Virus record (IMG/VR): IMGVR_UViG_3300028423_000429
Span: 1 to 24,292 of that record
From: a virus
Direction: 5' to 3' (one strand)
Length of the DNA: 24,292 nt
Shown here in pieces: positions 7,337 through 16,600 of this stretch (position 1 is the stretch's first letter; every line of letters starts with the position of its first letter). Both the position numbers and the translations under genes were made by a program. Under the pieces are notes generated by a model, which worked only from the letters and a program-made list of their open reading frames with translations, made no database searches and was not told the DNA's origin.

Positions 7337-8303
7337 CTATTTCTACAAATCCGTCTCCAGAATTTACGCCACTAGAATTGGATTGATTAGTTCCGTTATT
7401 AAACGAACCACCACCAAAACCGCCGCCCCTATCGTTCCCATCGCCGCCAGAATAACCGCCGCCGCCGCCAGCGCCATCAGAACCTTGGCCGCCGCCACCG
7501 CCGAAAGACGATCCGGAGTTACCTTCTCCTCCGTTTACAAAACTAATACCAGGATTTCCGTCGACGGAGCCGCCATTCCCAAAAAAGCCGCCGCCGCCGT
7601 CGCCTCTTTCATTAGAGTTTCCAGAATCAGCCGCACCGCCTTGTCCAGATGATCCTGTGTTGGAATTTGTCTCACTGGTAATACCGTCTTTACCGTCATC
7701 AAATGGGTTGTTTCCTGCGCCGCCGCCGCCGGCGCCTGCTACAATTAAAGGAGTATCTGTAAAGGTTGCTACAAAAGTTCCGCCGCCACCATTTGCGCCT
7801 TCTCCTGTAGTTCTTCCTTCTTGTCCGATTAGAATTTTTATTTTGTCTCCGGCTGTTAGCGTAAAATCACCTCTCATTCTAGCACCTTGACCGGGAGATC
7901 TGTCACCTGCGCCGCCGGCTGCTCCGTATGCTTCTATTCTATAAGTGCCGTCTTGAGGGACTGTCCATAATTGTATACCGTTTGAAGTATCAAAAAATTC
8001 AGTATTATTTTTCCAATTATTAGTTCCTGTGCCTGAGAGGCCGTTTCTTGCCTGAGAAAGACTGGGCCCTGAAGAGCCTGATGATCCACCGGGTGTAAAT
8101 GTTGCTGTAATAAATTCATATAACGAGCTAGCGCCGGATGCAATTGCAATCCATTCTGTTCCATTATAAACTTCTACAATTTCTTCTTCTGTGTTATAAC
8201 GCATCATGCCTAGATTAGCACTGTTAGGTCTTTGAGCATTATTACCTGCTGGAAGTTTAACCGATTGGGTAGTGTTAATTCTTGTGTTTTTTAGGTTTGC
8301 CAT
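7323..8303 (-). CDS. Glycine-rich tail adhesin with conserved docking module, 326 aa
   Basis: Residues 1-55 are a docking module with the motifs LPAGNNAQRPNS, GMMRYNTEEEIVEVYNG and TEWIAIASG, shared with two neighbouring genes. From about residue 112 there is a glycine-rich domain starting LWTVPQDGTYRIEAYGAAGG and holding GDKIKILIGQEG and many GGGGG runs, ending GDGFVEIDLLS. Such domains form polyglycine-type tips in phage adhesins and bind host surface parts; here that role is inferred from resemblance. The start ATG lies two bases after the stop of the 54-residue gene (TAACATG), suggesting translational coupling. It is the last gene of the long minus-strand array and ends in the hairpin at 7318-7336. 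Many glycines use GGC, making the gene locally GC-rich. Confidence 0.8.
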   Translation of the reverse strand: MANLKNTRINTTQSVKLPAGNNAQRPNSANLGMMRYNTEEEIVEVYNGTEWIAIASGASSLYEFITATFTPGGSSGSSGPSLSQARNGLSGTGTNNWKNNTEFFDTSNGIQLWTVPQDGTYRIEAYGAAGGAGDRSPGQGARMRGDFTLTAGDKIKILIGQEGRTTGEGANGGGGTFVATFTDTPLIVAGAGGGGAGNNPFDDGKDGITSETNSNTGSSGQGGAADSGNSNERGDGGGGFFGNGGSVDGNPGISFVNGGEGNSGSSFGGGGGQGSDGAGGGGGYSGGDGNDRGGGFGGGSFNNGTNQSNSSGVNSGDGFVEIDLLS

Positions 8304-8304
8304 G

Positions 8305-8469
8305 TTATAAAGTTACCCATTCTGATCCGTTATACACTTCAAACGCTTCGTCATCTGTGTTGTATCTAAAATCACCTGTTTGAGGACTGCTTGGTCTTTG
8401 ACCAGTTGTTCCGCTTGGAATTTTTAGAAAACCTGTGTCGTTGATTGTGGTATTTTTTAATGTTGCCAT
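8305..8469 (-). CDS. Stand-alone fibre docking module, 54 aa
   Basis: A short open frame starts at the ATG 8467-8469 and stops at TAA 8305-8307. Its sequence (TTINDTGFLKIPSGTTGQRP, GDFRYNTDDEAFEVYNG, SEWVTL at the end) matches the first 50 or so residues of both flanking glycine-rich adhesins, but it stops where they go on into the glycine-rich domain. It starts one base after the TAG of the upstream adhesin and is followed after two bases by the ATG of the next, so it fills an otherwise empty 167-base gap exactly. It may be a remnant of an adhesin that lost its tip, or a real small protein that caps or competes at the docking site. The open frame and the coupling argue for translation. Confidence 0.75.
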   Translation of the reverse strand: MATLKNTTINDTGFLKIPSGTTGQRPSSPQTGDFRYNTDDEAFEVYNGSEWVTL

Positions 8470-8470
8470 T

Positions 8471-9478
8471 CTAGTTATTCTTTATAGTCTCGCTAGATCC
8501 TTGATCAACGTTTGTGCTCGGGAATGATCTGCCTTCACCCCAGAGTATTCTAACAGCTCCGTTGCCGCCGTCGCCGCCTCTGCTCTGTGTGTCATCTTCT
8601 GGCGCGCCGCCGCCGGCACCGTAATTTCCGCCGTCGTTAACAGTACCATTGTTGCCGCCGCTGCCGCCGCCGCCGCCATTGCTGCTGCCGCTTCCGCTAG
8701 ATCCTTGGCCAAATATTCCAACACCGCCGCCGCCATAACCGCGTCTATCCCCGTTTCCGCCGCCTCCTCCGGCGCCACCGGAACCTGAAGAACCTGAACT
8801 CGACGACCCTCCTGTGCCGCCATTACCGGAATAGCCGCCTGCACCGCCGCCGCCCATTGCGCCCGCATTATCTACAGCGTCGCCTCCGTCACCGCCACGT
8901 CCACCGCCGCTTGCGGCTGATCCTAAACTTCCTTGACCGCCGGAACCTGGATTACCTGTGGTTTCGCCTATGCCTCTGCCGCCACCGCGTGCTTCTATTA
9001 AAATAGAGCCGCTTCTTCTAACTTCAGAATCGCCCCCATTCTGTCCATTGCTACCGCTAGTGTTGCCTCCTGACCCTCCGGTACCGACTATAACTGTCAA
9101 AGTTTCCCCTGGAGTTACAGAAACATTGTTACCATAAGTTAAGCCGCCGCCCCCGGCGCCTGAAGATCCATTGCCTGAATTACCAACACCACCACCGCCG
9201 CCGCCACCGGCTCCGACAGCTACTACAAAAATAGAACTCACACCATCGGGAACAGTCCAACTCTGAGTTCCGGTAGACGTAAATACTGCTTCTCCGGGAG
9301 GCGCAGATCCACCTTCTACTGCGATCCACTCTGTACCGTTGTAGAATTCTACCAACTCTTCGTCTGTATTCCAACGCATCATTCCCAGTTCTGGAGAACT
9401 AGGACGTTGTGCAGTAGTGCCTACAGGAAGGCCTATAAATCCTGTATCATTGATAATTGTTCTGTCTAATTCAGCCAT
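8471..9478 (-). CDS. Glycine-rich tail adhesin with conserved docking module, 335 aa
   Basis: Residues 1-54 are the docking module (INDTGFIGLPVGTTAQRPSS, GMMRWNTDEELVEFYNG, TEWIAV). Around residue 65 the glycine-rich domain begins with FTSTGTQSWTVPDGVSSIFV and runs as GGGGG and GSSGSGG blocks to about residue 305. The end GAVRILWGEGRSFPSTNV is a tail I recognise from glycine-rich fibre proteins of marine phages. Its start overlaps the stop of the S74 gene (ATGGCTGA), so the two are probably translationally coupled. It resembles the 326-residue neighbour in plan but differs in its tip, which fits two receptor-binding versions in one phage. Glycine codons are largely GGC and GGT, and the repeated triplets make the gene prone to slippage. 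Confidence 0.8.
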   Translation of the reverse strand: MAELDRTIINDTGFIGLPVGTTAQRPSSPELGMMRWNTDEELVEFYNGTEWIAVEGGSAPPGEAVFTSTGTQSWTVPDGVSSIFVVAVGAGGGGGGGVGNSGNGSSGAGGGGLTYGNNVSVTPGETLTVIVGTGGSGGNTSGSNGQNGGDSEVRRSGSILIEARGGGRGIGETTGNPGSGGQGSLGSAASGGGRGGDGGDAVDNAGAMGGGGAGGYSGNGGTGGSSSSGSSGSGGAGGGGGNGDRRGYGGGGVGIFGQGSSGSGSSNGGGGGSGGNNGTVNDGGNYGAGGGAPEDDTQSRGGDGGNGAVRILWGEGRSFPSTNVDQGSSETIKNN

Positions 9479-10292
9479 TTTTTACCTGAGATAAACTCTT
9501 TATTGCATCTATCAGATAAGCAGTTAACCGTGAGTAAGAAACTGTTTTGAATTCACCGTCTGTGTCAACCAGTTCAGGAATTACTCGTTCTACTTCTTCT
9601 GCTATCAAACCCACTTCTCGCTTACCATTAGATTTTCTTGTGAATTCCACAGGATTTAAACGAGAAATTTTGTCTATAGAATCTGTTAACGGATCAATAT
9701 CTGTTTTTAGAACCAAACTTGAAGTTTCTGTTATTGAACCTGCTTGCACTGTGCCTGAAAAAGTACCGTTGGTTGCACTTGAGATTGATCCAGAACTAAT
9801 AGAAAGACTTCCGTCTGAAAACACATCAGCACTTAGTGTGCCACTGTTTGGTACAAAACTCAGTTTACTGGAAGCAGTATCTACTGAGGATATAGAGCCA
9901 CTGTTAGAAGTGCTTATCAAAGGATAATAGGTAGCAGTATCAGCAGATTGATTTGAAACTTCTATTGTTAAATCTGTAAACGATAAATTACCCGATCCGT
10001 CTACAGTTAACACATCGCCAGCTGTTCCTATGTCTGTAGGCAGTGTAAGAGTATAGTCTGACGACAGTTCTGGACTTTGAATCGACACGCTGTTGTCTTC
10101 TGAGTTGTCATTAAACACCAAAGAAGACGTCCCCTGTATACGCAGATTAGAGTTTACAACAGTTTCGCCGGTGCCGTTGGGTGCAAACTCTATATTTTCA
10201 TCGGCAGGCAGAGTTCCAAAAATATTTCCGCTACTGAAATAATTTCCCAGTATCGATCTACCTGTTACACCTGTTGATATTCTTCTTGGCAT
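9471..10292 (-). CDS. Fibre-type protein with C-terminal S74 intramolecular chaperone domain, 273 aa
   Basis: S74 domains help trimeric fibres fold and then cut themselves off. Residues 191-273 match: TSSLVLKTDIDPL, RLNPVEFTRK, REVGLIAEEVERVIPELV and a closing helix RLTAYLIDAIKSL. In characterised endosialidases a Ser and a Lys five residues later form the catalytic dyad; here Ser191 and Lys196 have that spacing, and the cut would fall just before Ser191. The N-terminal part holds IEFAPNGTGETVVNSNLRI and LTVDGSGNLSFTD, beta-rich fibre-type sequence. The gene overlaps the next adhesin by eight bases. AAGGATA lies shortly before the ATG. With only 190 residues before the cut, the released product would be a small fibre part; the domain could also act on a partner protein, which is speculation. 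Confidence 0.85.
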   Translation of the reverse strand: MPRRISTGVTGRSILGNYFSSGNIFGTLPADENIEFAPNGTGETVVNSNLRIQGTSSLVFNDNSEDNSVSIQSPELSSDYTLTLPTDIGTAGDVLTVDGSGNLSFTDLTIEVSNQSADTATYYPLISTSNSGSISSVDTASSKLSFVPNSGTLSADVFSDGSLSISSGSISSATNGTFSGTVQAGSITETSSLVLKTDIDPLTDSIDKISRLNPVEFTRKSNGKREVGLIAEEVERVIPELVDTDGEFKTVSYSRLTAYLIDAIKSLSQVKNG

Positions 10293-10304
10293 TTTGTATC
10301 CTTG

Positions 10305-10625
10305 TTAGCTTGTTGGGGTTTCTATTCCGTATACTACAACGTTGACGTCTGTGGAATTTGAATAAACAACTATTCTTTTGTCTGCATCTAGCACAATGCC
10401 TGAACGCTCTAGCACACCGTTTCCTAGTAATTCTGCATCGTACTCTATCCATTCATCGTTTGTGGGCGAATCTGCTAGAGCAACTGCTACTCTTACTGTT
10501 CTTGACTGTGAGTTTCTATTTGTAACATTTACAGTTACTACTGAAAATGTGTTTGTGGGAACTGTATACACTGCTGTATTAGTAGTTGCAGATAGATCCG
10601 CTGTTCCTAGTATGCCTGAAGCCAT
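10305..10625 (-). CDS. Small conserved virion protein, 106 aa
   Basis: The sequence has the motifs ASGILGTADLSATTNTAVYT, FSVVTVNVTNRN, RVAVAL and GVLERSGIVLDADKRIVVYS. This is a small all-beta protein type that I recognise as common beside large fibre genes in T4-like marine phages, where it is annotated as hypothetical or structural. It resembles the 109-residue protein at 23620-23949 in size and fold pattern, which suggests distant paralogy. CGGAGATAAG precedes the ATG. A GATAAATA box lies 87 bases upstream at 10712-10719, inside the end of the giant gene, and could drive it. Function is unknown; a decoration or tail-attachment role is plausible. Confidence 0.65.
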   Translation of the reverse strand: MASGILGTADLSATTNTAVYTVPTNTFSVVTVNVTNRNSQSRTVRVAVALADSPTNDEWIEYDAELLGNGVLERSGIVLDADKRIVVYSNSTDVNVVVYGIETPTS

Positions 10626-10640
10626 TATTCTTATCTCCGT

Positions 10641-13600
10641 TTATCTTAAAAAGTATTGAAAGGCTAGCGGTACACCTAATACCGTTCCTCTGAATCTTAT
10701 ATTACCAAATATATTTATCGGTTCTCCATCTACACTGGAAATTTGGTTACCACCAATAAAGATGTTGCCTGCAGTAACGCTATTTACATTAAGTGACGCG
10801 CCGCCGCCACCTATCTGCGATTCAATATAGGCTTTTACTGCTCTCTGAGTAGGAACAATATTGTCAGAATCTGCAGTAAAGAAAGGATCTGTTGAGAATT
10901 CATTTATTGCTGCAGAGTTGCCTCCTAGAGACACCTCGCCCAGTGTAAGTTCCTGTAGACCTGCAAGGTTAAATGCATCTGCAGAAATTGTAGCAACACC
11001 AGTACTCTGTTCTACGGAGAACAGATCACCTACTCTGAAGTTACCATCTTGGTCGGTAGAAGTAAAGAATACCCTACCTCCGTTTTCGCTGCGTGTTTCA
11101 TTAGCTTGGTCAGGGACATTTACAGGCTCTCCAAAGAACCGACTAGGGTAATTTGTTTCTGAAAAACTACCTGTACCGATATCTAGGAAATCATGGCCTG
11201 TCAGCCTTACCTGAGAATATCTTATTCTAAGAGTAATTTCTTCTTCGTCTTGTGGCGCTTCTGTAATAGTTAATCCGGGTGATATTTGCAGGAATGCTGT
11301 ATAAGAACCGTCATTATCTCCCACAAAACTGACTGTTGTAACCAATTTGAAATACCTGCCTGGTAGACTGTCAAATTCAACATTGGATCCGTCTACAGGC
11401 TGATCTGATATCCATTTTACTGCTATCTGATCAACTGCCTGGCGGAAGTCTGCTTCGCCGTTTGAATTTTCAGCATTTATATCAGCACTTGCTTCGGAAT
11501 AGTTGCTGCCTCTGCTAAGAAAGGTTGGGTTCGCAAGAGAACCCTTGCCAATTCTTGGCAACAGAATAACATCTTCTGTGTTACCTGGATCTGTTACAGT
11601 CACAGTGGGCTCGGTGCTGTAGTTTGATCCTGGCTCTTTCAGTCTTACTTCAAATATCTGTTCATTTGAAACACTTGCTCTACCTCTAGCCTTTGCACCA
11701 AGGTTAGCAACTGCGAGTGTGCTATCCGACGCAACAGAGCTGGCAACAAATGTAGTTGTTCTGTTGGGATTGCCGTGAGCAATTGCAGAGAACCCTGTAG
11801 TTACATTAGTGTCAACTGATTGTGCTGTCCATTCTAGGCCATACTCAGAATGATATACTACGGAATTTTCTGTCGCACTTGTAATTGCAAAAACACCCTG
11901 TCCATAAGCAATCTGTGCAGGTTGATCTATTGAAGTAAGTCCTGTGTCTGTCCAGGTTATGCCGTCTAGACTGTAGAGAACACTTCCTTCTGAACTTACA
12001 AGTATGAATCTTCCGTTACCCCATTTGATGTCAGTCCATGTACCTGAAGTTTCTACGTCTGTTGTAGTATCCCAGTTAACCCCGTCTGTGGAATATGCAA
12101 TCTGCGCTTCTCCTGACCGCGCGGCAACAAATAGGCCTTTTCCGTATGTGAGACAGGAAAAACCAATAGCCGGTAATGCATCTGTTGTAGTGATCCAGGA
12201 GTCAGCGCTGTTCTGACTGTACACAACGTCTCGACTGTTATCACTGATAGCTACAAATCTATTGTCGTCAACAGCTATGTTTCCAAAAGCAATCTTTTTA
12301 TCGCCCGATGTAGGTAATCCAGATGTAGAACTCTGCCATACTGCTGCATCTGCAGAATAGTTTACAGTACCGTCTTCTGCAATTGCTGCAACTACAGCCG
12401 ATTTATATAGTGATGATCCATCATCTAGCAGTCCTGTTGCAAGGTCTCTCCAAGGACTAGTGGTAGCCATTGTTTCTGTAGTCCAGGTAAGTCCGTCGAC
12501 GCTGGTATGCGCAATTGCGCTCGAGTCTTGGTCAACACCTACGAATAGACCTTTTTCGCCATATCCGTCAAAATCAAAGTCAAGCACAGTCCCTGAATTA
12601 TCTAGAGCAATAAGTGTCACTGTTATGTCATTTGTTGGAGTAGCACCACCTAGGAGAGTACCGTCGATAGTAACAGTTTCCAATCTCTCGTATCCTGATC
12701 CTGGGGTGTTGAGAGCAACATAGTATTTTGATCCTACTCTTACTACATCGAAAGACACATTTGAACCAGAACCTCCTGTAGCTGATACGTCGGTGTATTC
12801 TTCTGATGTTTCAAAATATTCGATCGCAGATAGAGCAACTGCCGAGTCTAAAGCACCCGTTGTTAGGGAATTACTAGGAGCAGAGAATTCTATTCTAGGT
12901 TCAATCTGATACACAGATGTAGAATTTGGTTCGACTATAGGTATACCCGGAACAACATGCTCCCACCCTGCAGTGCCGTCTTCTTTAACAACTGTTGCTT
13001 CTTTTGAACCTGCATTATAGGTGTCAATGAAAGCATACTGTCCTTCGCCTGATCCGCCTACGATATAAATAGCCATTCCGGGATATGCGGCACTAAGGCT
13101 TCCGTCTGTGGCCGCAAGGAAGATGCCGGTCAAACTGCCTTCCTGCGCAGTATTGCTTTGTACCGTGTATCCTTCGCCACCTGGAGGCACACCTTCTGTT
13201 GCCCCTATTCTCGCCTGGAATACTGCGTCGTCCCTGAATTCGTCTGCTTTTGTTTCGGCTCCTATTCCTGCACCAAATACTTCGATTTCTGCTTCGGTAT
13301 AATTGTTACCAGCATGATCAAATTCTACGGCTAGTATCTGATCGCCATCAACTGTAACATTTGAAACAGTAGCGTTGAACTGTGTTCTATTGTCTACCAC
13401 TGCTCTTACAGGAGTTTCTTCTGGGTCTACGCCTTCTGCTACTGAACCAAACGTGCCATATGAATTATTGCCGTTTGTTGCTCTGATTCTTCCGCCACTT
13501 TCTGCAAGATAACCTACATGAGCATAGTATGAGAATACAGATACTAATTCTGCTCTGCCATTGTTAGTGATCCATGCTCCAATGCCGTCGGAGATAAGCT

Positions 13601-16600
13601 GAGTAAAGTCATTTGACACAATCGAATCGTTGCCCGCAGCGTGTAATTCTCCGTCAATCTTTTGACCTATAGCAGCTTCACCAAATGTAGAAACATTTTG
13701 AACGTAGGGAGATCTTGCTGTGATATGAACTCTCTCATCTTCTGGGCCCCAACCCGGGTCGAGACTGCAATATGCGCCTGCAGTAGGTCTGCGTGTGCCA
13801 AATTCGTTCTCGGGAGTAAGATCTCCGCGCAGCCCTGCTACTGATTGCAATCTTATTCCGGTTGCATTTCTAAGATAGTACATGTCCTCTTCCTGAGAAC
13901 CTATCACAGAATTTACGTAGTATCTTGCTGCTAGTCTATGTCTATAGCTTGCTGATCTGTAGATAGTAAAATCAGCAACAGAGCCTATTCCTGTGTAAGA
14001 TCTTTCCCACACTGAAGGATAAACCAAATCCCATTTGATTGAATCTATGTATTCTCTCACATCTCTAGCACAGAGAGTTTCGTTGTAATCATATGTGGAT
14101 TTAACAGTAAATGAGCCGTTCCACTCTTGTGTGAGATCGACTTCTTGAATTTCTCCTTCAGATACCTCTCCAATCTTGAATTCTGTTGCACTTGTAATCT
14201 CGTAGACAAAATATTCTGTTTGAGACGACAACCCGGCGTCTGTTAGATCAGTTGAATCGTCTTCAAATTCGATCGGTTGATTTCTAAATAACCAGCTAGT
14301 ATCTGATATTGTTAGAGTGTTTGCGGTTGTATTAATATTCGTAACAGTATCTTGAAAATAATCGTTTACATAGGCAAGAACTTCTTGTGCTATAAATTCT
14401 TTGTTAAGTTCTAGTTGTAAAACTGCATTATAGACTTCTTGGTCTTCGACCTGGTTGTTATTTCCTTCTGCAAATCCCGTGAAGATAGCATCATCCTGTT
14501 GTTGGAATGTTTCGTTTACGGTTTTTCCAAATTCTTGTTCTTGTACAGTAGTACCGCTCGGAATGTAGTCTGCTATAATCAGTCTTCTTACAAATTCAAA
14601 AACCGCAATTCTTGCCTGCTTTTCTTCTTGGTTAAGTGTACCTGCAATTGATTTTACATAGAAATTTGTTTGTATAATTGCAGCAACATTTGCAGAAACT
14701 GCATGGTCGTAAGCAAGTGCTTCTACAATATCTACAATTGCAGTTTCATATTCTGTCTGATTGTAAACCAAATCCGAAAAGTTTGCGTTGATAAAACTAA
14801 TTGCCTGAGATTGAATTGTTGAAATATTAGAATCCAGCGTAGAAACCACTGTTTCTTCATATGTTCCAGCATCAACTGTAGGATAGACTATTGCAACAGT
14901 GCCCTCACCATTTTCTAAAATATCAGTGATATTTGTAAATAAGGCATTTATTCTATTAGCAACTGCTGCTGTTCCGCTAGGTCCGTTTGTAATTTGTTCA
15001 ACGGCAATCTGAAGCGCAACAACTTCAGTTCCTGTGGCAATATCTCTACAAAGATTGTTTAAGAAATCATATACATCTATAGGTAATTGTTCTTCTGCTG
15101 GATCAATAACCAAAGTTGCAATATTTTCATCGTAATAGGAGTTTCCTATTCTCACACTTTGCCAATTGCCTTCGTATGTTAAATCGTATGATACAGCATC
15201 TATTACAGCAGAAACATCATTTTTGACTTTGGTTTTAGAATAGTGTTTCACGCTCGGGCTGTTTTCATTTATAAATTCTATAGTCTCTGCCTTTAGAAAT
15301 TCTAGATTCAATCTTAGAAGGTCTCTTCCATATCCAAATTCAGGAGCATCCATAGAGTAAGGAGTTTGGAATTTGGCAGATATTAGATCACCAATGTTAT
15401 AGTCTATATTTTTCCTAATACTTCTTGCTAGTTTTTCAGTCTGTTCGCCTACCTGGACGGTTTCAGCAAACGGCCATTCTTGACTCTGAGACTGTGTATT
15501 AGCTGGACTTGCAGTAACAGTAGCTCCTGTGACTACGTCGCCTATGATTTGTTCTACTCTGTCTAGTCCTTCAAAAGAATATCTAAAATCTACTCTTGGA
15601 GTAAGAGTGCTATTTACAGTATTTCTTGCTTCGATTCTTGTAGATCTTAGTTCGTCGCCTAGCACACAGCATTTTGCAGGAACTATTATAGGACAGACTT
15701 CTCTATAAGTGCCAGTAGACACTCTAATAAGAGTATGCAGTTCTTCTCTTGCTGGAATGCCGGATTCCGATCCTGACAGGATTGCAGTGTTAATTACAGA
15801 TACATAATTTTCTATGTCCGAATAAACGGTTTCTTCTGCGTCTAAAGAAATATCCTTGTATTGGTTTACAATTCTAGTCGAATTGTCGCCTCTCAGTTCT
15901 TGATAGTTTTCAACAGGATCTGTCTGTTCTAATACATTTTCCATTAGAGAACTAGCATAATTGATTATAGCTACTGTTTCGTTTTCTTTCCCTTCAATAT
16001 ACGCAGCTTGTAGGTAATCCAGTGCAATTTCTCTAGTCTTTATGTTTCCGCCATGTGAAATGTCATATTCAACAGCATCAACAATAAATCCTATATCTCT
16101 TTCATATTTTGCAGAGTCATATGTAAAATTTGCTGTGAAAGGAGAATTTGCTTCTTGAATTTGATATTCTGTCCATTCTCCTGTTTCTCTTTGAATGAAC
16201 TGCCTGTTTCTCTCTAGCAGTTTTCTTGCGTTTGGATTTTTTGTGCCACGCTCTATCTGTTCACAAGCGTAGCGCACTGAGCGCCATGGTCGATCGAGAG
16301 ATTTACCATAGATAGGTGCAGGTTCATTTGTTCCGTATTCTGTTACATAATAAACATCTTCTATACTTCCGATAAATTCCCACTCAGGAATTCCTTCGGG
16401 AGAAACTGTTAGTATTTGACCATTTTCGCCTATTGGCAGTCTCTGCGGTGCTGTACCTGCAAAATATACCAAATCGCCTGTGGTAGTAAGCACGCTCTGT
16501 TCTGTGCCTATCGCAAGCACACTCCAGAATTCGGAAGAATCTTCTACATCAGGAGAGTTAACACCATCGTCTGCTATATGATAAGAATTCGCAACAAACG

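Noticed and set aside
8482-8868. Ala-rich minus-strand frame and similar Ala/Pro-rich frames over the glycine-rich genes.
   Set aside because: They are out-of-frame readings of repeated GGC-type codons and show no start signal of their own.
7323-9478. Diversity-generating retroelement acting on the adhesin tips.
   Set aside because: No reverse transcriptase or template repeat is visible; the differences between tips need no such system.
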